DNA of 64,000 bases from JAJEFO01 sp965209045 (GCA_965209045.1 CBDBPW010000003.1:1674001-1738000), one strand, 5' to 3'. Positions 16,920-26,517 are shown, numbered from the stretch's first letter. Numbers and translations: made by a program. Notes: generated by a model from the letters alone, not told the origin.

Positions 16920-17764
16920 CGGAGGAAGGGCTGTTTCGTGCGGCACTGCGGTCACGCAACCTCGTCGTGGGGCATCTGCTTGCCGCGGCCTTTGCAATCG
17001 GGGCGCTGCTGTCCTTTTTCTGGACCCCGTACGATGTCACCGAGCTCGCCATCGCCACAAGGCTCCAGGCGCCTTCGGGCGTTCACTGGTTCGGAACCGA
17101 TCACTTCGGCCGGGACATCCTCTCGATGATCATGGTTGGCGCACAGACCTCGATCGCGGTCGCGATCGTCGCGGTCGGCATCGGCATGGGCATCGGCGTG
17201 CCGCTTGGCCTGGCGGCGGCAGCGCGGCGCGGCAGCCTTCTTGACGAGACCATCATGCGCGGCAACGACCTCGTGTTCGCGTTCCCGAGCCTTCTCATCG
17301 CGATCATGATCACGACCGTCTTCGGGCCGTCGGCGCTGAACGCGATCATCGCGATCGGCATCTTCAACATCCCGGTATTCGCGCGCCTGACGCGCGGAGC
17401 GGCGCTTCCGCTCTGGACCCGCGACTACATCCTGTCGGCACGGGTTTCCGGCAAGGGGCCCGTGCGGATTTCCGTCGAGCACATCCTTCCCAACGTGACC
17501 AATCTGCTGATCGTTCAGGGCACGATCCAGTTTTCGCTCGGGATCCTTGCCGAGGCGGCGCTGAGCTACGTTGGCCTGGGGGTCCAGCCCCCCACGCCCT
17601 CCTGGGGCCGGATGCTTGCGGACAGCCAGACGCTGATCGCGATCGCGCCGCACATGGCCTTGTTTCCCGGCTTCGCGATACTCCTGACGGTGCTTGGCCT
17701 GAACCTTGCTGGCGACGGCCTGCGCGACCTCCTCGACCCTCGAATCCGGAACGCGACGCCGTGA
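16916..17764 (+). CDS. Dipeptide-type ABC transporter permease, DppC-like
   Basis: A 282-residue partner permease. HWFGTDHFGRDILSMIMVGA is the DppC/OppC hallmark after the first helix; later LSARVSGKGPVRISVEHILPN forms the coupling loop and LSYVGLGVQPPTPSWG the C-terminal signature. The N-terminal cytoplasmic region is short. Overlaps DppB by 4 bp and the fused ATPase by 4 bp (GTGA), so all four transport genes are translationally coupled. Confidence 0.93.
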   Translation: MTEEGLFRAALRSRNLVVGHLLAAAFAIGALLSFFWTPYDVTELAIATRLQAPSGVHWFGTDHFGRDILSMIMVGAQTSIAVAIVAVGIGMGIGVPLGLAAAARRGSLLDETIMRGNDLVFAFPSLLIAIMITTVFGPSALNAIIAIGIFNIPVFARLTRGAALPLWTRDYILSARVSGKGPVRISVEHILPNVTNLLIVQGTIQFSLGILAEAALSYVGLGVQPPTPSWGRMLADSQTLIAIAPHMALFPGFAILLTVLGLNLAGDGLRDLLDPRIRNATP

Positions 17765-19317
17765 CGCTGCTCGATGTCCAGAGCCTGGCCTTGTCGATCC
17801 ACGGAACGCCTGTCCTGAAGGGAATCTCGCTCGACATCGCGCCAGGTGAGGTATGCGGCGTGATCGGCGAGAGCGGCTCGGGCAAGTCGCTCACGGCACT
17901 CTCGGCAATGCAGCTCCTGCCCGAAGGCTCGGACTGCAGCGGCCGGATCACCGTCGCGGGCCGCGATGTCCTCTCGATGCGCGAAGCCGAGCTTTGCCGA
18001 ATGCGCGGCAAGGACGTCGGCATGGTGTTTCAGGAACCCATGACGGCGTTGAACCCGGTCCAGACGATCGGGCACCAGGTCGCCGAGACCATCCTGATTC
18101 ACGAAGGCACGAGCAGGGCCGAGGCAAGGTTTCGTGCCGCGGAGACCCTCGCCCGTTGCGAACTGCCGCAGTCCAGGTTTCCGCTCGACCGGTACCCGCA
18201 CGAGCTGTCCGGCGGACAACGACAGCGGGTTGTCATTGCCATCGCGATCGCGCTGGGCCCGAAGCTCCTCATCGCCGACGAACCCACGACGGCGCTGGAC
18301 GTCACGACCCAGGCCGAAATCCTCTCGCTTCTTCGACGTCTCGTGGAAGAGGACGGCATGGGACTCATGCTGATCTCGCACGATCTCGCGGTCGTGACCG
18401 GCCTTGCCGACGATGTCGTCATCATGAAGGATGGAGAGGTCGTGGAGCGGCGGGCGGCACGCACCCTCCACCGCGACATGACGCATCCTTACACCAAGGC
18501 GCTCTTCGAAGCCTCGGGCCATCAGCCCGATCGCACGGAATCGCGAATCGAGGAGCCTCTCCTGAAGGTCGAGAACGTGTCACGCGACTACCTGCTGCCC
18601 CGCCGCACATTCCTTGGCGCTCACCCGACAATGCGCGCCGTTGACGACGTGCGTTTCGAGATCCGTCGCGGCGAATGCGTCGGCCTCGTCGGCGAAAGCG
18701 GTTGCGGCAAGTCGACACTGACCCGCGCGATTCTGGGGCTTGAGCCCGTCCAGGAAGGGCGGATCACCCTCGACGGCCGGGACGTGTTCGCCGAACCGGA
18801 CATTCGCCGGAAGATGCAAGTCGTGTTTCAGGACCCGTTTGGATCGTTCAACCCGCGTCACCGGGTTGCCCGGCTGGTTGGCGAGCCTTTCCATCGTCTC
18901 AACCGTGCCGCGACGACGGACGAAGTCGATGAGGCATTGACGTCCGTGGGACTGGCACCGCAAGACAGGCACAAGTACATTCACGAGTTTTCCGGCGGCC
19001 AGCGGCAGCGCATCGCCATCGCGCGCGCGCTGATCATCCGCCCGGAACTCATCATTCTCGACGAGGCCGTGTCAGCTCTCGACGTCTCGATCCGGGCGCA
19101 GATCCTCGACCTGCTGGCCGACCTGTCAGTCACGCATGGACTGACCTACCTGTTCATCACGCATGACCTGACAGTTGTCCGCTCGATCGCCGACCGGATT
19201 CTCGTCATGCATGCGGGCCGCATCGTCGAGCAGGGGAATACGGACGAAGTGTTCGAGGCCCCGCGCCATGCCTACACCCGTCGCCTGCTCGATGCGGCTC
19301 CGAAACTGCCTGCGTGA
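17761..19317 (+). CDS. Dipeptide-type ABC transporter, two ATP-binding domains in one chain (DppD-DppF fusion)
   Basis: A 518-residue protein carrying two complete ABC domains. First: Walker A GESGSGKS near residue 40, signature LSGGQRQR, Walker B LLIADEPTTALD. Second, from about residue 265: Walker A GESGCGKS, signature FSGGQRQR, Walker B IILDEAVSALD (glutamate followed by AV instead of the usual PT/VS). The single-gene fusion is common in alphaproteobacteria. The GTG start at 17761 overlaps the DppC stop. Confidence 0.93.
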   Translation: MTLLDVQSLALSIHGTPVLKGISLDIAPGEVCGVIGESGSGKSLTALSAMQLLPEGSDCSGRITVAGRDVLSMREAELCRMRGKDVGMVFQEPMTALNPVQTIGHQVAETILIHEGTSRAEARFRAAETLARCELPQSRFPLDRYPHELSGGQRQRVVIAIAIALGPKLLIADEPTTALDVTTQAEILSLLRRLVEEDGMGLMLISHDLAVVTGLADDVVIMKDGEVVERRAARTLHRDMTHPYTKALFEASGHQPDRTESRIEEPLLKVENVSRDYLLPRRTFLGAHPTMRAVDDVRFEIRRGECVGLVGESGCGKSTLTRAILGLEPVQEGRITLDGRDVFAEPDIRRKMQVVFQDPFGSFNPRHRVARLVGEPFHRLNRAATTDEVDEALTSVGLAPQDRHKYIHEFSGGQRQRIAIARALIIRPELIILDEAVSALDVSIRAQILDLLADLSVTHGLTYLFITHDLTVVRSIADRILVMHAGRIVEQGNTDEVFEAPRHAYTRRLLDAAPKLPA

Positions 19318-19333
19318 TGCAAGGAGGACAGAG

Positions 19334-20788
19334 ATGACGTTCAATTCCCTCCTCTCCCGAACCGATTGCCGATTCATCGACGGTCGCTGGGAACCGGCAA
19401 TTGGCGGCAGGCATCTCGCCTTGAACGATCCGTCCACAGGCAAGCCGCTCTGCGAGATTGCCCGCTGCGACGCAGGCGACGTTGACGATGCCGTCACGTC
19501 GGCCAAGGGATCGCTTGCAGGCGAATGGGGCGCGGCTACGGCGGCGGAACGCGGACGCATCCTGAGCCGGATCAGCCAAGAAGTGCTGAACGCGAGCGAC
19601 TCCCTTGCCCGGATGGAGGCCATGGACGTGGGCAAGCCGCTCACGCAGGCACGCGCGGATGCCGTCGCGCTTGCCCGCTACATGGAATTCTACGGCGGTG
19701 CCGCTGACAAGCTGCACGGCGAGACCATCCCCTACCTTGACGGCTACACGGTATACACGCTGCGCGAGCCGCAAGGCGTCACGGGGCACATCATCCCCTG
19801 GAACTATCCGATGCAGATCATCGGCCGTTCGGTGGGCGCAGCGCTTGCGACCGGCAACGCCTGCGTTCTCAAGCCCTCCGAGGACGCCTGCCTCACGGCC
19901 CTTGCCTTTGCCGAACTGGCCTCGCGCGCCGGACTGCCACCGGGCGCGCTCAACGTGGTTCCGGGGATCGGAGAGGAGGCCGGCTCGGCGTTGTCGGCGC
20001 ATCCCGGCGTGGACCACGTCTCGTTCACCGGATCGGTTGCTGTCGGCAAGTTGGTCCAGGCAGCCGCCGCGGCACATGTCGCGCCCGTCACGCTCGAACT
20101 GGGCGGCAAGTCTCCGCAGGTCGTCTTTGCCGATGCAGACATTGAAGCCGCGCTGCCGTTTCTCGTGAACGCGGGCATCCAGAACGCAGGCCAGACCTGT
20201 TCCGCATCGTCCCGCATCCTGGTCGAGCGGTCACGCCATGACGAGGTGTCGGCCCTGATGGCGGAGCGATACCGTGCGCTGCGCACCGGCCCCGCACTCG
20301 CCGACCTAGACGTCGGGCCGCTGGTTTCGGACGCCCAGAAGTCGATCGTCGAGGGGTTCCTTGCCAAGGGCTCCGCGTCACAGGTCGCGGCGCAAGGCGA
20401 GATCGTTGAAGACGCGCCCGAAGGCGGCGCCTATGTCGCCCCGACGCTTCTTTCGGGCATCGATCCCGAGCACGTTCTTGCGCAGGACGAGATCTTCGGC
20501 CCTGTTCAGGTGGTCATCCCGTTTGATGACGAAGACCACGCAACTGCCATCGCGAACGGCACGAAATATGGTCTCGTCGCATCCTGCTGGACGCGGGACG
20601 GGGCGCGCCAGATGCGCATGGCCAGAAAGCTGCGGGCCGGGCAGGTCTTTCTCAACAACTACGGCGCGGGGGGCGGCGTGGAGCTTCCGTTCGGCGGGCG
20701 CGGCCTGTCGGGACATGGGCGAGAAAAGGGGTTCGAGGCAATGTACGGCTTTACCGTTCCGAAGACGGTTGCAGCGCTGCACGGATAG
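19334..20788 (+). CDS. NAD(P)-dependent aldehyde dehydrogenase
   Basis: A 484-residue class 1/2-type aldehyde dehydrogenase. The general base is E255 in LELGGKSPQ, the nucleophile C289 in GQTCSASSR, and the cofactor-binding IIPWNYPM and FTGSVAVG segments are intact. It oxidises an aldehyde to the acid. AAGGAGG at 19321-19327 positions the ATG at 19334, 16 bp after the ATPase gene, so it belongs to the transporter operon. With the SDR downstream it probably handles an alcohol/aldehyde made after hydrolysis of the imported compound. Confidence 0.93.
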   Translation: MTFNSLLSRTDCRFIDGRWEPAIGGRHLALNDPSTGKPLCEIARCDAGDVDDAVTSAKGSLAGEWGAATAAERGRILSRISQEVLNASDSLARMEAMDVGKPLTQARADAVALARYMEFYGGAADKLHGETIPYLDGYTVYTLREPQGVTGHIIPWNYPMQIIGRSVGAALATGNACVLKPSEDACLTALAFAELASRAGLPPGALNVVPGIGEEAGSALSAHPGVDHVSFTGSVAVGKLVQAAAAAHVAPVTLELGGKSPQVVFADADIEAALPFLVNAGIQNAGQTCSASSRILVERSRHDEVSALMAERYRALRTGPALADLDVGPLVSDAQKSIVEGFLAKGSASQVAAQGEIVEDAPEGGAYVAPTLLSGIDPEHVLAQDEIFGPVQVVIPFDDEDHATAIANGTKYGLVASCWTRDGARQMRMARKLRAGQVFLNNYGAGGGVELPFGGRGLSGHGREKGFEAMYGFTVPKTVAALHG

Positions 20789-20797
20789 GAGGCTGAA

Positions 20798-21538
20798 ATG
20801 CGGTTGGAAGGCAAAGCTGCCATCGTGACCGGAGGCGCATCCGGATTCGGCGCCGGCATTGCCCGCAAGTTCGTCGCGGAAGGCGCAAGGGTGATGATCG
20901 CGGACGTAAGCGGCGCGGCCGCCGAGGCGAAGGCGCGGGAGCTTGGCTGCGAGTCCGTCGAGACCGACGTGTCAAGAGACAGCGACGTTGCCGCGATGGT
21001 GACCTCTGCGAAGTCGGCCTTCGGGAAGATCGACATCCTTGTCAACAATGCAGGGGTGACGCACTTGCCCGCGCCTCTGGACGAGGTCAGCGAAGCGGAT
21101 TTCGACCGCGTGTTCGCCGTCAACTGCAAGTCGGTCTACCTGGCGGCCCGGCACGCGGTGCCCGAATTCAAGAAACAGGGTTCCGGCGCAATCCTCAACG
21201 TGGCGTCGACTGCCGGCGTCAGCCCGAGACCCCGGCTCAACTGGTACAATGCGTCAAAGGGCTGGATGAACACGGCAACCAGGACGATGGCGGTCGAACT
21301 GGCTCCCGTCGGCATCCGCGTGAACGCGCTGAATCCCGTGGCAGGCGAAACACCGCTCCTGAAGAGCTTTCTCGGCGAGGACACGCCGGAAATGCGGGCC
21401 AGATTCCTCGCGACGATTCCCCTGGGCAGGTTTTCGACGCCAGAGGACATTGGCAACGCGGCCTGCTACCTCTGCTCCGACGAGGCCGGCATGGTGACCG
21501 GGGTCTGTCTCGAGGTCGACGGCGGCCGCTGCATTTGA
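20798..21538 (+). CDS. Short-chain dehydrogenase/reductase (SDR), glucose-dehydrogenase/FabG-like
   Basis: A 246-residue classical SDR. The nucleotide loop is TGGASGFG (11-18), NNAG follows at 83-86, and the catalytic set is S137, Y150 and K154 in WYNASK. The C-terminus GVCLEVDGGRCI is the FabG-like ending. AGGAGG precedes the ATG. Last gene of the operon; the next gene is convergent, 61 bp away. Substrate not deducible; members interconvert alcohols and ketones. Confidence 0.92.
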   Translation: MRLEGKAAIVTGGASGFGAGIARKFVAEGARVMIADVSGAAAEAKARELGCESVETDVSRDSDVAAMVTSAKSAFGKIDILVNNAGVTHLPAPLDEVSEADFDRVFAVNCKSVYLAARHAVPEFKKQGSGAILNVASTAGVSPRPRLNWYNASKGWMNTATRTMAVELAPVGIRVNALNPVAGETPLLKSFLGEDTPEMRARFLATIPLGRFSTPEDIGNAACYLCSDEAGMVTGVCLEVDGGRCI

Positions 21539-21599
21539 GCGGATTCCTGAACGGCGCGCCCGGACGCTCCTCGCGCATGCAACCGGTGACAGTCGGAAC

Positions 21600-22556
21600 C
21601 TACGCCTTCGGCACGGGGGGCGTTCCGTGAGTATGGAATGTCTCGATCGTCTTCAGCCCCCAGGCCTGGCCCTTCCTGCGCTCCGTTTCCGTCCAGGTCA
21701 CGGGTTCCCAGTCGGGCTGCAGGATCAGGCGCGCGCCGGAATTCGCCAGCTCCACCCGATTGCCGGCAGGCTCCCAGACATAGAGGAAGAAGGTGCCTTG
21801 GATCGCGTGCTTGTGTGGCCCCGTCTCGATGCGGACGCCGTTCTCGAGGAAGATGTCCGCCGCACGAAGGATGTCCTCCCTCTGGTCGCAAGCATATGTC
21901 AGGTGATGGAACCGCCCGTTCCCGCCTCCATGTTCCTCGGTGCAGGCGAGATCGTATGTCTTGTTGTTGACGGTGAACCAGCAACCGCCAAGCCGGCCGT
22001 TGTCGAGAAGGATCTGCTCGGTCACGCGTGACCCGAGGGTCGCGATCATGAAGTCCCGGAACGCGGTGACGTCCTCGGCAAGAAGGTTCACGTGATCCAG
22101 GCGTCTCGGGCAGCATCCCCGCCCGTGGTATCGCTGGGCAATGTTCTTCAGCGCCGGGCGCTCTCCTTCGGGCGCGTCGAACTTCCGCGTCTCCCAATAG
22201 ATCTCGAACACGTGCCCGAAGGGATCCTCGAACCGGAATGCCGGGCCATGGCCAAGGTCGCCGTCGGCCCAGCCAAGGACCTTGCAGCCCGATTCGTTGA
22301 TCGCTGCCACCCGCCGCTCCAGGGACTCCGGCGAAGACACGCGATAGGCGACGTGGCCGACACCCGTCGTGTGGTGCCGCGTGAGCTTGAGCGTGTGGAA
22401 TTCGTAGTCGTCAAACGCTCGAAGATAGGCGCTGTCCTCGTCACGTGCGCTCTCCGTCAGCCCATAGACGCGGACAAAGAAATCGAGGCTTTCGTCAAAC
22501 CTGTCGGTAAAGAGCTCCACATGGCCCAGATGGGCAACGTCATTGGCGGGACTCAA
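21600..22556 (-). CDS. Extradiol dioxygenase-like VOC protein (catechol 2,3-dioxygenase family)
   Basis: A 318-residue two-module vicinal-oxygen-chelate protein. The C-terminal module carries the iron triad of type I extradiol dioxygenases: H155 in LDHVNLLAED, H217 (or H218) in RFHHLTYACD, and E269 in GNRVELAN. The N-terminal module (HLGHVELFTDRF, GVGHVAYRV, GHVFEIYWE) is the structural copy. It may cleave a catecholic or related ring. The start is set at the TTG at 22556, because GGGAGA lies six bases upstream and the protein then begins SPANDVAHL; no ATG is available nearby. Convergent with the SDR. Confidence 0.75.
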   Translation of the reverse strand: MSPANDVAHLGHVELFTDRFDESLDFFVRVYGLTESARDEDSAYLRAFDDYEFHTLKLTRHHTTGVGHVAYRVSSPESLERRVAAINESGCKVLGWADGDLGHGPAFRFEDPFGHVFEIYWETRKFDAPEGERPALKNIAQRYHGRGCCPRRLDHVNLLAEDVTAFRDFMIATLGSRVTEQILLDNGRLGGCWFTVNNKTYDLACTEEHGGGNGRFHHLTYACDQREDILRAADIFLENGVRIETGPHKHAIQGTFFLYVWEPAGNRVELANSGARLILQPDWEPVTWTETERRKGQAWGLKTIETFHTHGTPPVPKA

Positions 22557-22680
22557 CTGGAATCTCCCTGTATTCGGACACACGGAGCCGCGGCGCTGGC
22601 GATCGAATGCCGGAACGGCCGCTGCGGCGGGAGCCAGAAGGGCGCTTGGCGCATGATCGCACGAAGTTGTTGGTCGCGGA

Positions 22681-23076
22681 TCATGCCGCTTCGGGGTTGA
22701 AGAGCGGGACATCCATCGCGCGAGCGGCCTCGTTCATCCGTCGGTCGTAGCTCGCGAGCTCCACATTCTGGCCTTGATCGGCCAGATGCGCGCATGACGC
22801 CAAGTGCAGGGCGTCAATGGTCCGCAGCGGAGCCGGAAAGGCGTCCTGCGCCCGCGTCAGGACCTGCGGAGTCAATTCCAGAAGTGCGACCCGACCAATG
22901 AGCTGGCGCGCCGCCTCGCCATGCGGATCCGCAATGCCGCGTGAATGCAGTGGCGCCCAAATCTCGTCCTCCAGGAGCCGGCTTGATACCAAGGTCCCGT
23001 CCCAAACGGAAACCGGGGGCTGCCGATCCTCGGCCAGCAGCCAAGCCAGCGCGACGGACGTGTCAAGATAGATCAC
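22681..23076 (-). CDS. PIN-domain toxin, VapC-like
   Basis: A 131-residue PIN nuclease. Acidic residues are in the expected order: D5 in MIYLDTSVALAWLL, E37/E39-type acids in LLEDEIWAP, D87-region acid in LRTIDALHLASCA, and D107-region acid in ELASYDRRM. VapC toxins cut tRNA or rRNA. The GTG start at 23076 overlaps the stop of the upstream antitoxin gene by 4 bp (GTGA), the normal order for VapBC operons. Confidence 0.88.
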   Translation of the reverse strand: MIYLDTSVALAWLLAEDRQPPVSVWDGTLVSSRLLEDEIWAPLHSRGIADPHGEAARQLIGRVALLELTPQVLTRAQDAFPAPLRTIDALHLASCAHLADQGQNVELASYDRRMNEAARAMDVPLFNPEAA

Positions 23077-23366
23077 CGATCGTGCCTGGTCTCGTCGAGT
23101 TCGGCCATGACCTCGTCCAGTCTGGCAACCGGTGCGGGCCTGGGCGGCGGTCCGGATCCCGCCAACGGCGGCGGCGCGAGCACGCCGGACCGCACCGACT
23201 CGGCGAGGAATGCATCAGCGAGGACCGAACTCCGAGTCTCCCCGAGCGGGCCCAATTCCGCCACCACAAGGTCACGGTCGGTCACCAAGACCGTCTCGCC
23301 GGACGCCGCAAGCCGGACGCACTCGCTCAGCTTGCCATTCAGGACCTTGATGCCGACCGACCTCAT
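23073..23366 (-). CDS. Phd/YefM-like antitoxin of the PIN toxin
   Basis: A 97-residue protein. MRSVGIKVLNGKLSECVRLA then GETVLVTDRDLVVAELGP is the Phd/YefM DNA-binding and dimerisation pattern, and the tail (ARLDEVMAELDETRHDR) would wrap the toxin. The ATG at 23366 is chosen because the homologous domain starts here; a longer frame upstream is arginine/alanine-rich shadow. No clear ribosome site was seen. It overlaps the toxin by 4 bp. Confidence 0.78.
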   Translation of the reverse strand: MRSVGIKVLNGKLSECVRLAASGETVLVTDRDLVVAELGPLGETRSSVLADAFLAESVRSGVLAPPPLAGSGPPPRPAPVARLDEVMAELDETRHDR

Positions 23367-23745
23367 GCAGGGAAGGTAGCTACCGGGCGCGACCTCATCA
23401 ACCTGCATTGCGGCCCTGAGCAGTGCGGCAAGAGTACGGGCCGCGCCACGCTGCCAGGCCTTGCCGTGTGCGGACCCGAACGCCGCGAGCTGAAGTGCGG
23501 CGGCAAGGCGGGAGTAGCGACCGAAGGGCACCGCTTCGCCGTACGCAGCCCGTCTGCCGAAACTTTCGAGCCAATGTCGCGCAAGTGCGCCGCAGGGCTG
23601 ACCAAACTCCTGTTCGATGCGCGGCTACCGTGATGGCAAGCGTCGCATCGTCAACAAAACCGTCGTCGCGCGATGACGGGCACGGTCAACATGCTGTCCC
23701 TGCCCCGTGCCGCCGAAGATGCGCAAGATCCCGGAACCGTTCCCG

Positions 23746-24468
23746 CTAACCGTCGGTCAATCCCTTGGCGAATTCGTCAAGGAGACGCGCCAGTTCGTCC
23801 GGCGCCTCGACCATCGCGTCATGCATGGTCGCGATCCGGTCGCTTTTCCAGCCCGGCCGGCCCTTGACCCGGTCATGCTCGCCCCAGAACGCGGAAGGGC
23901 GGTTCCGCTCGCACAGGATGTAATAGCGGTGCGCCACCTCGACTTCTCGTCCGGTCAAGGTGACGCCGCAGGCCAGGGTTCCCACCGGCTGCGGCGTGCA
24001 CATTGATTTCAGCCAGTCCTTGACCGCTTCGTCTTCGGCCCAAGCGTCGAACATATCCGGCTGAACGCCGGCGGCACCGCTTTCGATCTCGGCCTGAAAC
24101 CGCGCCATGCGCTCCGGGTTGCTTCTTGCAAGAGGCGAAATGCCGCTTTCTTCCGGAACGAAGGCATCGAGATAGACGAGCGCTTTCATGCGCCCCGGCT
24201 CCTGCCCTGCGACGCCCGTCACGATCAGGCCGCCGTAGGAATGTCCGACAAGGATGACGTCCTCGAGTTCAGCCCACTTCAGAACGTTCACCACGTCCAG
24301 CACGTGAAGGTCGGAGTCGATCTCCGAAGTCAGAAGGTGACTCCGCTCGCCAAGGCCGGTAAGCGTCGGCGCAAAGGTTCGATGCCCTTTCTCGCGCAGC
24401 GCGTCTTCCACCTGGGCCCAGCACCAGCCGCCGTGCCATGCTCCATGGACCAGGACAAAAGTCGCCAC
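23746..24468 (-). CDS. Alpha/beta hydrolase
   Basis: A 240-residue alpha/beta-fold esterase of the salicylate-binding/hydroxynitrile-lyase-like group. FVLVHGAWHGGWCW near the N-terminus is the oxyanion region, VILVGHSYGGLI carries the nucleophilic serine, and the histidine is probably in IATMHDAM near the C-terminus. The GTG at 24468 follows GGAGG with seven bases between, giving MATFVLVHGAW. Substrate unknown. It is divergent from the peroxiredoxin. Confidence 0.85.
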   Translation of the reverse strand: MATFVLVHGAWHGGWCWAQVEDALREKGHRTFAPTLTGLGERSHLLTSEIDSDLHVLDVVNVLKWAELEDVILVGHSYGGLIVTGVAGQEPGRMKALVYLDAFVPEESGISPLARSNPERMARFQAEIESGAAGVQPDMFDAWAEDEAVKDWLKSMCTPQPVGTLACGVTLTGREVEVAHRYYILCERNRPSAFWGEHDRVKGRPGWKSDRIATMHDAMVEAPDELARLLDEFAKGLTDG

Positions 24469-24698
24469 CCGCAATCCTCCGTTTCGCGTCACCGAAACTC
24501 GGCAGCCCAGGAACTCTTTCCCCGGCTACATCCTCGATTCGGAATTTTCCGCGCGCTTCATTACACGAAACGTGACGACATTCCTAACTTGCGATGCACG
24601 TATTGCCCGGCCAGAAGCGGGCGAGCATTGTGCGTCGGGATCTGGATCAACTCGAGGATTCGAATCCCGGACCAGAATCAACGGAGAGGGCAAGCGCC

Positions 24699-25352
24699 AT
24701 GGCATTGCGCATCAACGACACGGCTCCGGACTTCACGGCCGACACGACCGAGGGTCCGATCAGCTTTCACGACTGGATTGGCGACGGCTACGCGATCCTG
24801 TTTTCGCATCCCAAGGACTTCACGCCGGTCTGCACGACCGAGCTCGGACTGATGGCAGGCATGCAGGGAGAATTCTCGAAGCGGAACGCCAAGATCATCG
24901 GAATCTCGGTCGATCCCGTCGACGACCATCACCGCTGGAAGGACGACATCAAGACGGTCACCGGGAATACCGTAAGCTACCCCATGATCGGCGACCCGGA
25001 GATGAAGGTTGCCAAGCTCTATGACATGCTGCCTGCAAGCGAACAGAAGATCGAAGGGCGCACGCCCGCAGACAACCAGACCGTGCGGACCGTCTTCATC
25101 GTCGGGCCTGACAAGAAGGTGAAGCTGTCGCTGACCTATCCTATGACGACGGGACGGAACTTCGACGAGATCCTGCGGGCCCTGGATTCAATTCAGCTGA
25201 CAATGGATCACCAGGTCTCGACGCCAGCAAACTGGAAGCAGGGCGAAAACGTCATTGTTGTTCCCGCCGTGTCCGATGAAGACGCCAAGGCGCGGTTCGA
25301 CGGTTTCGACAAGGTGTTGCCGTATCTCAGAACCGTCAAGCAACCGACCTGA
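24699..25352 (+). CDS. 1-Cys peroxiredoxin (Prx6 family)
   Basis: A 217-residue thiol peroxidase. The peroxidatic cysteine is C45 in HPKDFTPVCTTELG; no resolving cysteine is seen and the length with the C-terminal extension (TPANWKQGENVIVVP) fits the Prx6 subgroup. It reduces hydrogen peroxide and organic hydroperoxides in the cytosol. The ATG at 24699 follows GGAGAGGG. It stands alone, with about 230 bp upstream to the divergent hydrolase, so it has its own promoter. Confidence 0.93.
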   Translation: MALRINDTAPDFTADTTEGPISFHDWIGDGYAILFSHPKDFTPVCTTELGLMAGMQGEFSKRNAKIIGISVDPVDDHHRWKDDIKTVTGNTVSYPMIGDPEMKVAKLYDMLPASEQKIEGRTPADNQTVRTVFIVGPDKKVKLSLTYPMTTGRNFDEILRALDSIQLTMDHQVSTPANWKQGENVIVVPAVSDEDAKARFDGFDKVLPYLRTVKQPT

Positions 25353-25474
25353 TCGCGACACGCGCTGTCGTTGGGCTTGGTCGCATTCGCCGGCAACCGC
25401 TGGCCATGGGAAACCGTTCCGGATGGACTTGACCGGATCGGCCGGAGTGATCGAACGAGGCTTGGAAAGGTCGG

Positions 25475-25768
25475 CTACCGCCGAAAGGCAAGCCGGAATA
25501 CGTGACGCACGCCAAATGCCAGCAGGACATATGTCAGGATCGACAGTCCCAACCCCAGAAGACGCGCGAAACCGTGCATGTGGCCAAGATACGTGTCGAA
25601 CAGCGCGGCCACTGCGATGTATGGTGCCACGAGGACCGTTCCCAACACGGGACTGACCTGCAATCCGACGAAGAGGCCAATGACCGGCAAGATTATTCCG
25701 GCAACGATGCCGATCACAAGCGTGACGACGTTGCCGAGCGTCAAGAGAGATTTCAGTTTGTTGGCCAT
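25475..25768 (-). CDS. Small membrane protein of unknown function
   Basis: A 97-residue hydrophobic protein with three likely membrane segments: VVTLVIGIVAGIILPVIGLFVG, VLGTVLVAPYIAVAALF and LLGLGLSILTYVLLAFGV, and a basic C-terminus (RHVFRLAFRR). The ATG at 25768 gives a protein that starts with a short basic segment MANKLKS; upstream extensions are unlike a membrane protein. No family recognised. Confidence 0.6.
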   Translation of the reverse strand: MANKLKSLLTLGNVVTLVIGIVAGIILPVIGLFVGLQVSPVLGTVLVAPYIAVAALFDTYLGHMHGFARLLGLGLSILTYVLLAFGVRHVFRLAFRR

Positions 25769-25908
25769 GACAGGACACCGCAGCAGGTTGTCTTGCGTGG
25801 GATCATTGTTCACGAGAATCGATCGTCGACAAGACATCCTCCGCAAATGCGAGAAGCGCTGCTCCCGTGGTGCTTGTGGCCGTTGCCGCCATGACGGGCA
25901 GGAATGGC

Positions 25909-26517
25909 TCACTCGGCCGTGTCGGCATCCTGAGCGGCGCCTTCCGGCCAGAGCGCATCAAGCGGGAAACTGACGGCCTCGAAGGGTGGCAACGAGACCG
26001 GCGCGTCTTCCGCCAGCGTGACCAGCAGCACCCAGTGACCGTCGCGGAGTTCGAATGCTTCAAGCGTCTTCGCAACGGGTTCCACGAACCAGAGATGCGA
26101 GACGTCCTCCCGGGCGTAGATCGTCCGCTTCTCGTTCTGATCGATCCGGCGGGTCGAGTGTGACAGCACCTCGCAGGCCCAGTCTGGCGCGATGTCGAAA
26201 TAGGCCGCATCCGGGTACTCGGGCATCGTCTCGCGTCTCCAGCCCGCCAGGTCCGGCACCACGATGTCGTCGCCCAGGTGCAGTTCCGGCTCGTCCAGGA
26301 TCCACCACCCGCCGGGGCCGCCGCGCCCGCGACCAAACGGCGCAACCAGTTCCCCGCCCAAAATCGAACTCGCCCAGGCATGTCGCGCGGCAGGCCTCGG
26401 ATGCGTGTGAAGCGTGCCTGCGAGCACTTCGGCCACCATGTGATGCGGTGCATCCAGCACGTCCTGGTAGGTCGCCTTGCGATGGGATTTGCCTGTCGGT
26501 CTCGTCTGAACGTTCAT
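25909..26517 (-). CDS. Uma2-family (DUF820) putative endonuclease
   Basis: A 202-residue PD-(D/E)XK-type nuclease. The core is LHLGDDIVVPDLAGWRRE, with the active-site aspartate in VVPDLAG, then CEVLSHSTRRIDQNEK giving the E-x-L-S and R-x-x-x-K pattern of the family. These proteins occur near mobile DNA, in cyanobacteria in large numbers, and their role is unknown. The ATG at 26517 follows GGAGG with eight bases between. Confidence 0.85.
   Translation of the reverse strand: MNVQTRPTGKSHRKATYQDVLDAPHHMVAEVLAGTLHTHPRPAARHAWASSILGGELVAPFGRGRGGPGGWWILDEPELHLGDDIVVPDLAGWRRETMPEYPDAAYFDIAPDWACEVLSHSTRRIDQNEKRTIYAREDVSHLWFVEPVAKTLEAFELRDGHWVLLVTLAEDAPVSLPPFEAVSFPLDALWPEGAAQDADTAE

Noticed and set aside
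24655..24675. GATTCGAATC palindrome resembling a tRNA T-loop
   Set aside because: No acceptor or anticodon arm around it; it is in the leader of the peroxiredoxin gene.
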